64,000 nt of DNA from Geminicoccus harenae (lineage in GTDB: Bacteria; Pseudomonadota; Alphaproteobacteria; Geminicoccales; Geminicoccaceae). A program made the position numbers and the translations under genes. The notes beneath the pieces are model-generated. The model searched no databases. It worked only from the letters and a program-made list of their open reading frames with translations, and was not told the DNA's origin. This document shows, piece after piece, positions 9,940 through 17,809 of this stretch. The stretch lies in assembly GCF_019800005.1 (NCBI RefSeq), contig NZ_JABGCL010000020.1, positions 1 through 64,000 of the forward strand. The letters run 5' to 3'. How positions within the stretch are numbered: position 1 is the first letter of the stretch; each line of letters starts with the position of its first letter.

Positions 9940-11253
9940 TCAGACCGCCAGCGAATGCCTGCCGCCGCCCCGGGCGAGATAGGCGTCGAAGGCGCTCGTC
10001 GCCAGCCGGGCCAGCTCCTGCCGGTGCCGGCGGATGACGACCCGGGCATGGTCGATGCCGACCCAGCCGGCCTCGACCAGCGGGGCCAGGCGGGTCAGGG
10101 CATCGTCGAAGATCGAGGGCAATGCATCGTGGCGGGCCGCGACCGTGCCGAGATCGACAGCGAAGTAGCAGAGGAGCTGCTCGATGACGTCGGCACGCAG
10201 CCGGTCGTCGCCCGCGAACGCCTTGCCGCGGACCGTCGGCAGGCGGCGGGCCTCGATCGCCCGGCGCCAGCCATGGTTGTCGGCCGCGTTCTGGACGAAG
10301 CCGCCGGTGGTCCGGCCGATGGCGGATGCACCGAACCCGATCACGGTGGCGGCATTGTCGGTCGTGTAGCCCTGGAAGTTCCGGTGCAGCCGGTGGTTGG
10401 CGAGGGCTTCCGTCAGCGGGTCGTCCGGCAGGGCGAAATGGTCAATGCCGATCCCGCGATAGCCACTGTCCTCCAGGATCTCGCGCGCCGCGTTCGCCTG
10501 CCGGAGCCTCTCCCCGCCGCCCGGCAGGCTGGCCGGGTCGATCAGCTTCTGGTGCGACTTCAGCCATGGCACATGGGCATAGCCGAACAGGGCCAGCCGG
10601 TCGGGGCGGAGCGCCAGCACCTGGCGGGCCGTGTCCTGGACCGAGTCCAGGTTCTGGAACGGCAGCCCGTACATCAGGTCGAAGTTCAGCACATCAATCC
10701 CGGCAGCGCGCAGCATGGCGGCGGCACCTGCGACGACGGAAAGCGGCTGCACCCGCCGGATCGCCACCTGGACCGCGGGATCCAGCGTCTGCACGCCGAG
10801 GCTGGCCCGGTTGATCCCGAGCCTGGCCAGATGGCGTGCCCCGTCCGGCGTGAGGTGGCGCGGGTCGATCTCGATGGCATGCTCCATGTCCGTGCGGAAG
10901 CGGAACGCGTCCGCCAGGTCAGCCACGATCGCCTCGAACCAGTCCGGCGGCAGGAGGCTGAGCGTGCCGCCGCCCCAGTGGATGTGCGCGACCTCCACGC
11001 GGCCGAGCCGCTCGGCGACCAGCGCGATCTCCCGCCGGAGCAGGGCGGCATAGGCGCGGATCGGGTCGTCGCCGCGGCTGGCCCGGGTGGTGCAGCCGCA
11101 ATAGTTGCAGATCGTCCGGCAGAACGGGATGTGCAGGTAGATCGAGACCGGCTCGCCCGACCGCCCGGCTTGCGCCAGCCATCCGGCATGGATGTCCGGC
11201 CCGATGGCGGCGTCGAAATGGGGTGCCGTCGGATAGGAGGTGTAGCGGGGCAC
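9940..11253 (-). CDS. hemN: Oxygen-independent coproporphyrinogen III oxidase
   Basis: Radical-SAM enzyme that decarboxylates coproporphyrinogen III to protoporphyrinogen IX without oxygen, supplying haem under denitrifying conditions. It begins with PRYTSYPTAPHF and contains the CxxxCxxC cluster site CRTICNYCGC and the HWGGGT motif. The only ordinary in-frame start codon is GTG at 11253, which makes the protein about 17 residues short. An ATG at 11306 with a plausible N-terminus is one base out of frame; adding one C to the CCCC run at 11282-11285 would join it. The gene heads a hemN-nnrS operon preceded by an NnrR-like palindrome. Confidence 0.9.
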   Translation of the reverse strand: MPRYTSYPTAPHFDAAIGPDIHAGWLAQAGRSGEPVSIYLHIPFCRTICNYCGCTTRASRGDDPIRAYAALLRREIALVAERLGRVEVAHIHWGGGTLSLLPPDWFEAIVADLADAFRFRTDMEHAIEIDPRHLTPDGARHLARLGINRASLGVQTLDPAVQVAIRRVQPLSVVAGAAAMLRAAGIDVLNFDLMYGLPFQNLDSVQDTARQVLALRPDRLALFGYAHVPWLKSHQKLIDPASLPGGGERLRQANAAREILEDSGYRGIGIDHFALPDDPLTEALANHRLHRNFQGYTTDNAATVIGFGASAIGRTTGGFVQNAADNHGWRRAIEARRLPTVRGKAFAGDDRLRADVIEQLLCYFAVDLGTVAARHDALPSIFDDALTRLAPLVEAGWVGIDHARVVIRRHRQELARLATSAFDAYLARGGGRHSLAV

Positions 11254-11458
11254 CGTCAGGCTCGCCAGGTCGAGCGGCAGCGGGGTCGGGCAAGGGAAGC
11301 GCTCATGCCGTCGTCGTTTCCCGCTCTGGCCTGCGTCCGGCGCAAGCGATCTGGTCCATCCGGCCGCCCCGCCCGCACCTGGCGGTGCCGGCAGACGGTA
11401 CGGCTGCGCCGAAAACCGGCGCTTGGCAGCCAGATGGACCAGGCTTCGGGAACGATCG

Positions 11459-11472
11459 TTGCGAGAGCGCAA
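11459..11472. promoter_or_regulatory. NnrR/Dnr-like operator between hemN and the DUF1858 gene
   Basis: TTGCG-AGAG-CGCAA is a perfect 5+5 palindrome with the 4-base spacer of Crp/Fnr-family sites. It resembles the NnrR-type consensus rather than the Fnr TTGAT-N4-ATCAA site. It lies 55 bp before the DUF1858 start and about 150-200 bp before hemN, so it can serve both directions. Confidence 0.65.
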
Positions 11473-11526
11473 AGATGCAGCGGCCGCTCGCCGCTAGCGT
11501 GATCCCTCAGCAGGGGAACGGGTGCC

Positions 11527-11787
11527 ATGATCGTCACCAGCGATACCGTCGTGAACGAGCTGATGTCGGCCCACCGGCCGACCATCCCGGTGTTCCTCCG
11601 GCACCGGATGCATTGCATGGGCTGCCCGATCGGGCATCTTCATACGGTCGCGGATGCCTGCACGGCCCATGGCGTCGATCTGGCGGCGTTCCTGTGCGAG
11701 CTGCATGCCTCGCTCGCAGGAGTGCGACGCGGCCCGGACGAGCAGGGCCCGGAGGGGCCTATTCCGGCAGCCGTTCCGCCAGGATGA
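11527..11787 (+). CDS. DUF1858 small redox-disulfide protein
   Basis: 86 residues. The N-terminal 60 or so match DUF1858, the hybrid-cluster-protein-associated redox disulfide domain, with the CMGCPIGH motif around residues 25-32. Such proteins often accompany hybrid cluster protein, NnrS or DUF59 genes in nitrosative-stress loci. An AGGGGAA ribosome site precedes the ATG. Its 3' end overlaps the convergent Crp/Fnr gene by 29 bp. It lies divergent to hemN and shares the operator at 11459-11472. The precise function is unknown; the CxxC suggests thiol or cluster chemistry. Confidence 0.75.
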   Translation: MIVTSDTVVNELMSAHRPTIPVFLRHRMHCMGCPIGHLHTVADACTAHGVDLAAFLCELHASLAGVRRGPDEQGPEGPIPAAVPPG

Positions 11788-12463
11788 AGAGCCGATGCGG
11801 GTCGCACACAGTGACCCGCTTCCTGCCGCTCGCCACCAGCCCGCGCGTTTCCCAGGCAGACATCACCCGGCTGACGGTGTGCAGCGTGGTTCCGGTCATC
11901 TCCGCGATGTCCTGTCGGGTCACCGGGAAGTCGATCAGCACCCCCTCTTCGGTCTTCCGGCCGCCCTGCCGGGCCAGCCGGAGCAGCGCATGGGCGACAC
12001 GCCGCTCGACCTCCTCGGTGGACAGTTCGCGGATACGGGTATGTGCGTCCTGCAGCCGCTGGCCGACCATGCCGATGGCATTGGCGGCAAGGGCAGGGCT
12101 GCTGGCGATGAAGGCTTCCCACTGGCTCATCGGCCAGACCAGGAGCAGGCTGTCCACGATGGCCGAGGCGGTGGCCGGATAGTCGGTCCGCCTGATCGCC
12201 TTGGCGATGCCGCAGATCTCGCCCGGGTTCACGTGCCGCACCACGATCTGCTGCCCGTCCTGGGTGGTCTGCATCACCTTGAGCCGGCCATGGAGCAGGG
12301 CGAAGAACTCGTCGGCCGTGGCACCCTGCCGGAAGGCAGGGGTGCCCTCGGGCAGCCGGCGCACCGACGCCGTCGCCAGGATGGCATCGAGCTCGTCATC
12401 CGCCATCGACCGGAAGATCGCCAGGTCGCGGATGAGCGAGCGGTGGATGTTCTGGCTGGCCAT
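11759..12463 (-). CDS. Crp/Fnr-family regulator, NnrR/Dnr type
   Basis: 234 residues: an N-terminal cyclic-nucleotide-binding-like beta barrel (about 15-125), a long dimerisation helix and a C-terminal winged helix. The recognition region is TRQDIAEMTGTTLHTVSR at about 178-195. The four-cysteine cluster of Fnr is absent, which favours the NnrR/Dnr group that senses NO through bound haem. The TVSR recognition helix fits binding to TTG-N8-CAA palindromes, and several of these occur in front of neighbouring nitrogen-oxide genes. It is the obvious candidate regulator of the 8.7-26.6 kb block. Confidence 0.85.
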   Translation of the reverse strand: MASQNIHRSLIRDLAIFRSMADDELDAILATASVRRLPEGTPAFRQGATADEFFALLHGRLKVMQTTQDGQQIVVRHVNPGEICGIAKAIRRTDYPATASAIVDSLLLVWPMSQWEAFIASSPALAANAIGMVGQRLQDAHTRIRELSTEEVERRVAHALLRLARQGGRKTEEGVLIDFPVTRQDIAEMTGTTLHTVSRVMSAWETRGLVASGRKRVTVCDPHRLFILAERLPE

Positions 12464-12585
12464 CAGGCACTCCGGATGCGGTGCGGCGAGGATCCATGGC
12501 GGCGATCCGTGTCCCTTCTATCCCTCGCCGCAGGCGCGCGCACGGGCTTCCTTTGCGGCTGCCCTGGCAGGGGGGCGCACCCTGT

Positions 12586-12599
12586 TTGTCCTGCGGCAA
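12586..12599. promoter_or_regulatory. Weaker NnrR-like palindrome before the DUF59 gene
   Basis: TTGTC-CTGC-GGCAA keeps the TTG-N8-CAA skeleton of Crp/Fnr sites but has non-canonical inner bases. It lies 56 bp before the DUF59 start and 123 bp before the divergent regulator start, so it could allow both operon control and autoregulation. Confidence 0.35.
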
Positions 12600-12654
12600 G
12601 GAGCGGTACGCCAGCCGGCCCTATGATCCGCCTCGTGCCATGGCGGAGAATGCG

Positions 12655-13023
12655 ATGATTCTGGGCAGGATCGAGGGCGAGGTGCGGGCTGCCTTGAGGC
12701 AGGTGGATGACCCGGAGCTCGGGGTGAGCATCGTCGATCTGGGCCTGGTCCAGTCGGTGGCCATCGCCCCTGGGCAGATCGACATCGTCCTGATGATGAC
12801 GACCCCGACCTGCCCGATCGGCCGGCTGATCGCCGAGACGGCGGAACTCGCGGTGCGCCAGCAGCTGGGATCGCCCTGGACGGTGCGGGTGGCGGTGGAT
12901 CGCGCGGCGGTGTGGACGCCGGAGCGGGCCGCGCCGACCGTGCGCGCCGCGTTCGCGCCGCGTCCCTCCCGGATCGGCCGCAGGCTGAAGGCCGGCTTGG
13001 CGCAGCTCTTCGCCAGAGCCTGA
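12655..13023 (+). CDS. DUF59 / MIP18-family metal-sulfur cluster assembly factor
   Basis: 122 residues. It has the DUF59 core: VDDPELGVSIVDLGLV near the N-terminus and the MTTPTCPIG cysteine motif around residue 43-51. These SufT/PaaD-like proteins assist Fe-S cluster assembly or repair. The start at ATG 12655 is chosen because GGAG lies 6 bases upstream; the in-frame ATG at 12640 has no such site. The basic C-terminal tail (about 25 residues) is longer than the domain needs. Four bases separate it from the downstream membrane-protein gene, so the two form one transcript next to the NO regulator. Confidence 0.8.
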   Translation: MILGRIEGEVRAALRQVDDPELGVSIVDLGLVQSVAIAPGQIDIVLMMTTPTCPIGRLIAETAELAVRQQLGSPWTVRVAVDRAAVWTPERAAPTVRAAFAPRPSRIGRRLKAGLAQLFARA

Positions 13024-13027
13024 AACC

Positions 13028-14101
13028 ATGGCGGCGCTCCTTGCGGCCCAGCTGGGCCTGATCCTGGCGGCCGTCGTCTCGCTGGCGCTGGGGGTCGCTG
13101 GTGGACTTGGCCGGCTGGGCATGCTGGCCGGGCCGGTGCCGGCCGCCGGCCTCCATGGCCCCATCATGATCTGCGGCTTCTTCGGCACCCTGATCAGCCT
13201 GGAGCGCGCCGTCGCGAGCGGCGCCTGGCCGGCCCTGCTGATCCCGAGCCTGTCCGCAACCGGTGCGGTCCTGCTGATCGCTGGCCAGGACGAGGCCGGT
13301 GCGGTGGCCTTCCTGCTGGCGGCCCTGGGCCTGACGGTGCTTACGGCAGCCTCGGCCGTCCGGCTGCCGGCGATGTTCACCGCGGTGATGACGCTCGGTG
13401 CCGCCTTGTGGGCCTGGGGAAGCTGGCAGTGGCTCGCCGGGAGCAGCGTCACCGAAGTGAGCTATGTCTGGCTGGGCTTCCTGATCCTGACCATCGCCGC
13501 CGAACGGCTGGAACTCTCCCGCCTCGCCCGGCCCGGTGCCGTCGCCCATGCCGTGCTGGCCCTGTTCCTGGCCGGCTTCGTCCTGGCCCTGGCCCTGGGG
13601 CAGCCCTGGACTGGCGCAAGCGCGATGCTGAGCGGATCGCTCGCTGCCATCGCGGCATGGCTCCTGCGATACGACATCGCCCTTCGGACGATCCGCGGGC
13701 AGGGCACCGCCCGCTTTGCCGCGGCCTGCCTGCTGGCGGGCTATGCCTGGCTGGTCGCTGCCGCCTGCTGCCTCCTCCTCCTGCCGCCGGCGACGACGGT
13801 GTTCGGGCATGATGCGGCGGTCCACGCGATCGGGACAGGCTTCGTCCTGTCGATGGTGTTCGCCCATGCACCCGTCATCCTGCCCGCGGTGACCGGCGCT
13901 CCCGTGCGCTACGTCCCGGCCCTCTATGCGCCCGCAGCCCTCCTCCAGTGCGCCGTGGCCCTGCGTCTGGCAGCCGACCTGGCCCTGGCGCCGGCCTGGC
14001 GGCAGGGGGCGGCGATCCTCACCGTCACCAGCATCCTGCTCTATGCGGGCCTCCTGCTGGCCACGTCCTTCATCCGCCCGCGGGTCCGCAATCCTGCTTG
14101 A
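13028..14101 (+). CDS. Multi-pass membrane protein of unknown function in the nitrogen-oxide island
   Basis: 357 residues, almost entirely hydrophobic, with roughly 10-12 membrane helices. I do not recognise a named family. Conserved-looking features are HGPIMICGFFGTLISLERA at about 41-59 and a late pair of histidines (GHDAAVHAIG and FAHAPVILPAV). The first motif recalls the membrane-embedded His of NnrS and haem-copper proteins, so a metal- or haem-binding role is possible. It is translationally close-coupled to the DUF59 gene (4 bp gap) and followed by the pseudoazurin gene. Similar membrane proteins occur near nitrite/NO genes, but no activity is assigned here. Confidence 0.7.
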   Translation: MAALLAAQLGLILAAVVSLALGVAGGLGRLGMLAGPVPAAGLHGPIMICGFFGTLISLERAVASGAWPALLIPSLSATGAVLLIAGQDEAGAVAFLLAALGLTVLTAASAVRLPAMFTAVMTLGAALWAWGSWQWLAGSSVTEVSYVWLGFLILTIAAERLELSRLARPGAVAHAVLALFLAGFVLALALGQPWTGASAMLSGSLAAIAAWLLRYDIALRTIRGQGTARFAAACLLAGYAWLVAAACCLLLLPPATTVFGHDAAVHAIGTGFVLSMVFAHAPVILPAVTGAPVRYVPALYAPAALLQCAVALRLAADLALAPAWRQGAAILTVTSILLYAGLLLATSFIRPRVRNPA

Positions 14102-14132
14102 CCGGCTGCGGGGTGCCCTACCTGCTCCTTGT

Positions 14133-14146
14133 TTGCGATGGCGCAA
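14133..14146. promoter_or_regulatory. NnrR/Dnr-like operator before pseudoazurin
   Basis: TTGCG-ATGG-CGCAA is a perfect palindrome identical in both half-sites to the one at 11459-11472. It lies 62 bp before the pseudoazurin start, a spacing suited to a class II Crp/Fnr promoter. Confidence 0.7.
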
Positions 14147-14207
14147 AGCTGGTGACCACCAAAGGTCCCAATGTTCCGGAAGCAGGCCATGGGGGCCTCG
14201 CACGGAA

Positions 14208-14651
14208 ATGAAGATGGCAATGCTCAAGTCCTTCGGCCTGACGGTTCTTATCGCCACCGCGCTTGCCGGCACCTCGGCCATGGCCGAGGAGTTCGAGGTC
14301 AAGATGCTGAACAAGGGCGAGACCGGAATGATGGTCTTCGAGCCGGAGCTGGTGAAGGTTGCGCCCGGCGACAGCGTCAGGTTCGTCCCGACCGATCCCG
14401 GCCACAATGCCGAGACCATCAAGGACATGATCCCGGACGGCGCCGAGCCGTTCGTCGGCAAGGTCGGCAAGGAGGTGGTCGTGACCTTCACCGAGCCGGG
14501 CGTCTATGGCGTCGAGTGCAAGCCGCACTACGTCATGGGCATGGTGGCCGCGGTGGTGGTGGGCGAGCCCGTCAACCTGGATGCGGCCAAGGCCGTGAAG
14601 CAGCCGGGCCAGGCGAAGAAGCGCTTCGCCAGGATCCTCGAAGGCCTTTGA
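14208..14651 (+). CDS. Pseudoazurin (type I blue copper protein)
   Basis: 147 residues with a Sec signal peptide ending near SAMA (about residue 25). The mature part is a cupredoxin. The copper ligands are visible as His in GHNAETIK and Cys-His-Met in VECKPHYVMGM. Pseudoazurin is a periplasmic one-electron carrier that feeds copper nitrite reductase and NosZ in alphaproteobacteria. No nitrite reductase is present in the window, so NosZ is the likely local partner. It has its own perfect operator upstream and is followed after 65 bp by a second nnrS. Confidence 0.9.
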   Translation: MKMAMLKSFGLTVLIATALAGTSAMAEEFEVKMLNKGETGMMVFEPELVKVAPGDSVRFVPTDPGHNAETIKDMIPDGAEPFVGKVGKEVVVTFTEPGVYGVECKPHYVMGMVAAVVVGEPVNLDAAKAVKQPGQAKKRFARILEGL

Positions 14652-14716
14652 GCCGGGGGAGGGGGCGGGGCCGACGCTGACGGACGCCCCGCCCTTCCGC
14701 CGGCAGGACAGCAGCC

Positions 14717-15946
14717 ATGGATCAGACCCTGTCGAACCAGTCCCAGGTGGAGCAGCCGAAGGAGCGGCCCGCGAAGAAGCAGGTCGAAACCCTGCCGTAC
14801 TGGTTGAGCGGCGGCTTTCGACCCTTCTTCTTCCTGGGCGCCCTGGCGATGGCGGCCTCGGTGCTCCTCTGGCTGCCGGTGCTGTTCGGCCTCTACGAGA
14901 TCCCGACCAGCTTCGCCCCGCGCGACTGGCACGTGCATACCATGCTGTTCGGCGCGATCCCGGCGATCATCGCGGGCTTCGCGCTGACTGCGGTCAGCAA
15001 CTGGACGGGCCGTCCCCATGTGGCGGGCAGCGAGCTGCTGATGCTGGTCGTGCTGTGGCTCGGCGGCAGGGTCGCGGTGTCGACCTCGGCCATCATCGGC
15101 GCGCCGGCCGCCGCACTGGCCGATCTCGCCTTTTTCGCAGCACTCGTCTGGGTGTTCGCGCGCGAGGTCGTGAGCGCGAAGAACTATCGCAACCTGAGGG
15201 TAGTGGCGGTCGTGGCGCTGCTGGGCGTCGCGAACGCCTGCTTCCACCTGGAAGCCATGGCCTTTGGTGCTACCGACCATGCGCTGCGGGGCGGCATCGC
15301 GGTCGTGCTGATGCTCGTCATGCTGGTGGGCGGGCGCATCATTCCCGCGTTCACCAGGAACTGGCTGATGGCCCGCCAGTCACCGGTGCTGCCAGCGCCG
15401 TTCACGCGGTTCGACGCTGCCGCCATGATCGTCGCGGGCGCGGCCCTGCTCGCCTGGAGCGCTGTTCCGGACCGGGCCTGGACGGCGGCACTGCTGATCG
15501 GTGCGGGGATTCTGCACGCGATCCGGCTGTCCCGCTGGTGCGGGCTCGAGACCCGGGCCGAGCCGCTCCTGTCGATCCTCCATCTCGGCTATGCCACGAT
15601 CCCCCTGGGCTTCGTGGCGGTCGGCGCTGCGATCCTGGCACCAGGCTCCATCGACCCGGCCAGCGCCACCCATGTCTGGGCGGTCGGGACGTTCGGCGTG
15701 ATGACGCTCGCGGTGATGACGCGGGCCAGCCGCGGGCATTCCGGCCATAAGCTCGAGGCGGGCCGCCTGGAGATCGCCATCTTCGCCCTGGTGCTGCTCG
15801 GTGCGCTGGCACGGGTGGCGGCACCCTATGCGCCGGATGTGACGGAGCGCTTTCTGGAGGTCGCAGCGCTGGCCTGGGCGCTGGCCTATCTGGGCTTCGC
15901 CGTCGGCTATGGCCGGATGCTGCTCCTGCGCCCGGCATCCGCCTGA
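14717..15946 (+). CDS. nnrS: NnrS family membrane protein (copy 2)
   Basis: 409 residues with about 12 membrane helices and a charged cytoplasmic N-terminus of about 30 residues. It carries GGFRPFFFLG, DWHVHTMLFG and ALTAVSNWTG, the NnrS signatures including the paired histidines. It is probably co-transcribed with pseudoazurin. It is clearly a diverged paralogue of the protein at 8699 and not a recent duplicate. Presence of two copies suggests non-identical roles in NO or iron-nitrosyl stress. Confidence 0.9.
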   Translation: MDQTLSNQSQVEQPKERPAKKQVETLPYWLSGGFRPFFFLGALAMAASVLLWLPVLFGLYEIPTSFAPRDWHVHTMLFGAIPAIIAGFALTAVSNWTGRPHVAGSELLMLVVLWLGGRVAVSTSAIIGAPAAALADLAFFAALVWVFAREVVSAKNYRNLRVVAVVALLGVANACFHLEAMAFGATDHALRGGIAVVLMLVMLVGGRIIPAFTRNWLMARQSPVLPAPFTRFDAAAMIVAGAALLAWSAVPDRAWTAALLIGAGILHAIRLSRWCGLETRAEPLLSILHLGYATIPLGFVAVGAAILAPGSIDPASATHVWAVGTFGVMTLAVMTRASRGHSGHKLEAGRLEIAIFALVLLGALARVAAPYAPDVTERFLEVAALAWALAYLGFAVGYGRMLLLRPASA

Positions 15947-16172
15947 TCCTGGGGCGGCAGGGGCAGCTCAATATTGCGGCGGCTGCCCCACGCGGTCCAC
16001 GTGCAACTCATATTGGCCCCGAGTTCCCGCAGGCCGACCATAACCGTTCGGGCGGGACCTCGGGCGTGGCCGGCTGGTCTCCCGAGCTCAGCCCGCGCAG
16101 CGATTTCAGCAGCGCGCCAGCACCAGGGTGGTCGTCATTGCCGAATGAGGTCCCGCGGCGCAGGCAGGAAGG

Positions 16173-16204
16173 GCCGCCCCGACGGGTTGGACGTCGGGGG
16201 CGGC
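16173..16204. terminator. Strong hairpin between convergent nnrS and cytochrome c genes
   Basis: A 12-base arm GCCGCCCCGACG pairs with CGTCGGGGGCGGC (one bulged G) around a short loop, followed by CCTTGTTC. It lies in the 370-bp gap between two converging genes. The T-run is poor, so it is a likely but not canonical terminator. The rest of the gap shows no gene. Confidence 0.5.
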
Positions 16205-16318
16205 GCCTTGTTCTCACTCTGGTCTAGGTCGTAACTGAAGACCGGCCGCTCACCCGCATCCGGGCGATCCGGCAACCGCGGGATCTGCCCTCAGGAGAAT
16301 GGAGCCGCCGGTATCCGG

Positions 16319-16693
16319 TCATTTCACGGTCTCGAGATAGGCGATCAGGTTCGCCCGGTCCTCGTCCTTCTTGACGCCGGCGAAGATCATCTTGTTGCCC
16401 GGGATGGCCTGCTTGGGGTTCGCCAGATAGGTGTCGAGGTGTTCCTGGTCCCAGGTCCAGCCGGTCTCCTTCATCGCGTCCGAATACCTGAAATTCTCCA
16501 CGCTGCCTGCGGTCCGCCCGTAGACTCCGTGCAGGGTGGGCCCGACCCGGTTCTTGTCGGGCTCGACGGTGTGGCAGACGGCGCAAAAGCGCTTGAAGGT
16601 CTTCTCGCCCGCCGCGGCATCCTGAGCCTGGGCAGCGTTGCCCCACACCAATGCCAATGCCACTGCGGCGATGGTACAGCCGATGATGCGCAT
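16319..16693 (-). CDS. Class I c-type cytochrome, periplasmic
   Basis: 124 residues. The signal peptide ends near NAAQAQ (residue 23). The haem site is CAVCH (about 37-41), and the distal Met ligand is in PGNKMIFAG. This is a c2/c550-type electron carrier, a plausible alternative donor to NosZ. The start ATG at 16693 is preceded by GGAGAGG at good spacing; an upstream in-frame extension lacks this. It lies just downstream of the ferritin-like gene on the same strand, and its upstream region overlaps the end of that gene. Confidence 0.9.
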   Translation of the reverse strand: MRIIGCTIAAVALALVWGNAAQAQDAAAGEKTFKRFCAVCHTVEPDKNRVGPTLHGVYGRTAGSVENFRYSDAMKETGWTWDQEHLDTYLANPKQAIPGNKMIFAGVKKDEDRANLIAYLETVK

Positions 16694-16763
16694 GTTCTGC
16701 CTCTCCCAGATCGCTTGGCCGGCATATGCCACGGTCGGCATGGCCACTTCATGCCCGTGGCGT

Positions 16764-17648
16764 TCATGCCATGGATGAACTTTGCGCCAGGTCACGTGCC
16801 TGGCACGCCAGGGATAGCCGCCGCAGGCTGTGTTCGGCCAGCCTCTGTGCTTCCCTCACAACCGATTCCTGCTGCGCCCGTTCCGCTATGTCCGAGTAGC
16901 GCTCGAAGGCATGCTCCAGGATGCGGATGCCCTCGGCGATGGTGGCAGGCCCGGGCTCGGCCGGGGTGGCCAAGCCGGCTGTCGCCTGCCGGCCCTCCTC
17001 CGCCAGGCGCCGGAACAGCCCGGCTGCATCCGCCTCCGCCCGTTCCTCGAGCCGGAGCGCCAGCTCGCCATGCAGCTGTGCGGCCTGATCGTCTAGCTCG
17101 GCCGCGATCGCCCGCAGCTCCTGTTCGGTCTCGGGCAGCACGGGCGTCTCCGGCCGCTCCAGATGGAAGGCCTGCCGCCGCCTGCGACGCAAGGCCACGC
17201 CATGGTCCAGCGACTGCGTGGCGAACTCCTCGGCCAGCGCCTGCATCGGGGCATCCTTCGCATGGGCCGCGACATAGGTGTGGAAGGCGAAGGCGCGGTC
17301 CTCGTTGCGCACCGCCAGCGCCAGGGCACGATAAGGGGTCAGGCTGGCGGAGCCCGCGGCTTCCTCCTCGTCTGCGTCGCCGCCCCACAGGCTCCCGACC
17401 GAAACGGGCGTGGCCGGCAGGCGGCCCAGCATCTCGCGGCTGCGCTGCTCGATCCGCGCGACATGCCCGTCCTTCAGCTCGGCCAGCGAGGTGAACAGCG
17501 CCTCGAGCTGCCGGTCGCCGCGCCCGCGCATGGCGGCCGCGAGCCGGCGATAGCTCGCGGCCGCCTCCCGCTGCACCCGGCAGCCCAGCGCCAGGAGTTC
17601 CTCCAGGCTGGCTACCGGACGAAAGAACGGTTCCGCGTTCGGCTGCAT
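16764..17648 (-). CDS. Ferritin/rubrerythrin-like protein divergent from nosR
   Basis: 294 residues, all helical. Two stretches look like erythrin helix pairs: EAAASYRRLA...LFTSLAELKDGH near 28-60, and NEDRAFAFHTYVAAHAKD...EFATQSLDHG near 112-150, giving Glu/Glu-x-x-His-like diiron positions. The C-terminal half is a long Glu-rich coiled coil without obvious metal residues. It could bind or oxidise iron, or guard against peroxide or NO. It diverges from nosR and shares the operator at 17707-17720 (59 bp away), so it is probably induced with N2O reduction. The exact family is not identified. Confidence 0.65.
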   Translation of the reverse strand: MQPNAEPFFRPVASLEELLALGCRVQREAAASYRRLAAAMRGRGDRQLEALFTSLAELKDGHVARIEQRSREMLGRLPATPVSVGSLWGGDADEEEAAGSASLTPYRALALAVRNEDRAFAFHTYVAAHAKDAPMQALAEEFATQSLDHGVALRRRRRQAFHLERPETPVLPETEQELRAIAAELDDQAAQLHGELALRLEERAEADAAGLFRRLAEEGRQATAGLATPAEPGPATIAEGIRILEHAFERYSDIAERAQQESVVREAQRLAEHSLRRLSLACQARDLAQSSSMA

Positions 17649-17706
17649 CGTGTGCCTCCCGGCCGAAGAAGCTGGCGGACCTTACCGCCCCGAAATGGGC
17701 CGTTGT

Positions 17707-17720
17707 TTGTTCTGGCGCAA
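17707..17720. promoter_or_regulatory. NnrR/Dnr-like operator between nosR and the ferritin-like gene
   Basis: TTGTT-CTGG-CGCAA matches the skeleton of the other operators in the island, with one half-site perfect (CGCAA). It is 90 bp before the nosR start and 59 bp before the divergent gene. Confidence 0.6.
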
Positions 17721-17809
17721 CTTCGGGTCAGAGCGGTGCGTGTTCAATCAAGCCCGTCTCGCGGGGCGAGCCAGCTCGGCGTGAAGACGGGAAGCCGATC
17801 TTGCAGGTC

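Noticed and set aside
16786..16799. TTGCGCCAGGTCAC as a possible NnrR-like site before cytochrome c
   Set aside because: Only the left half-site fits; the right half is not a CRCAA type, so it is not listed as an operator.
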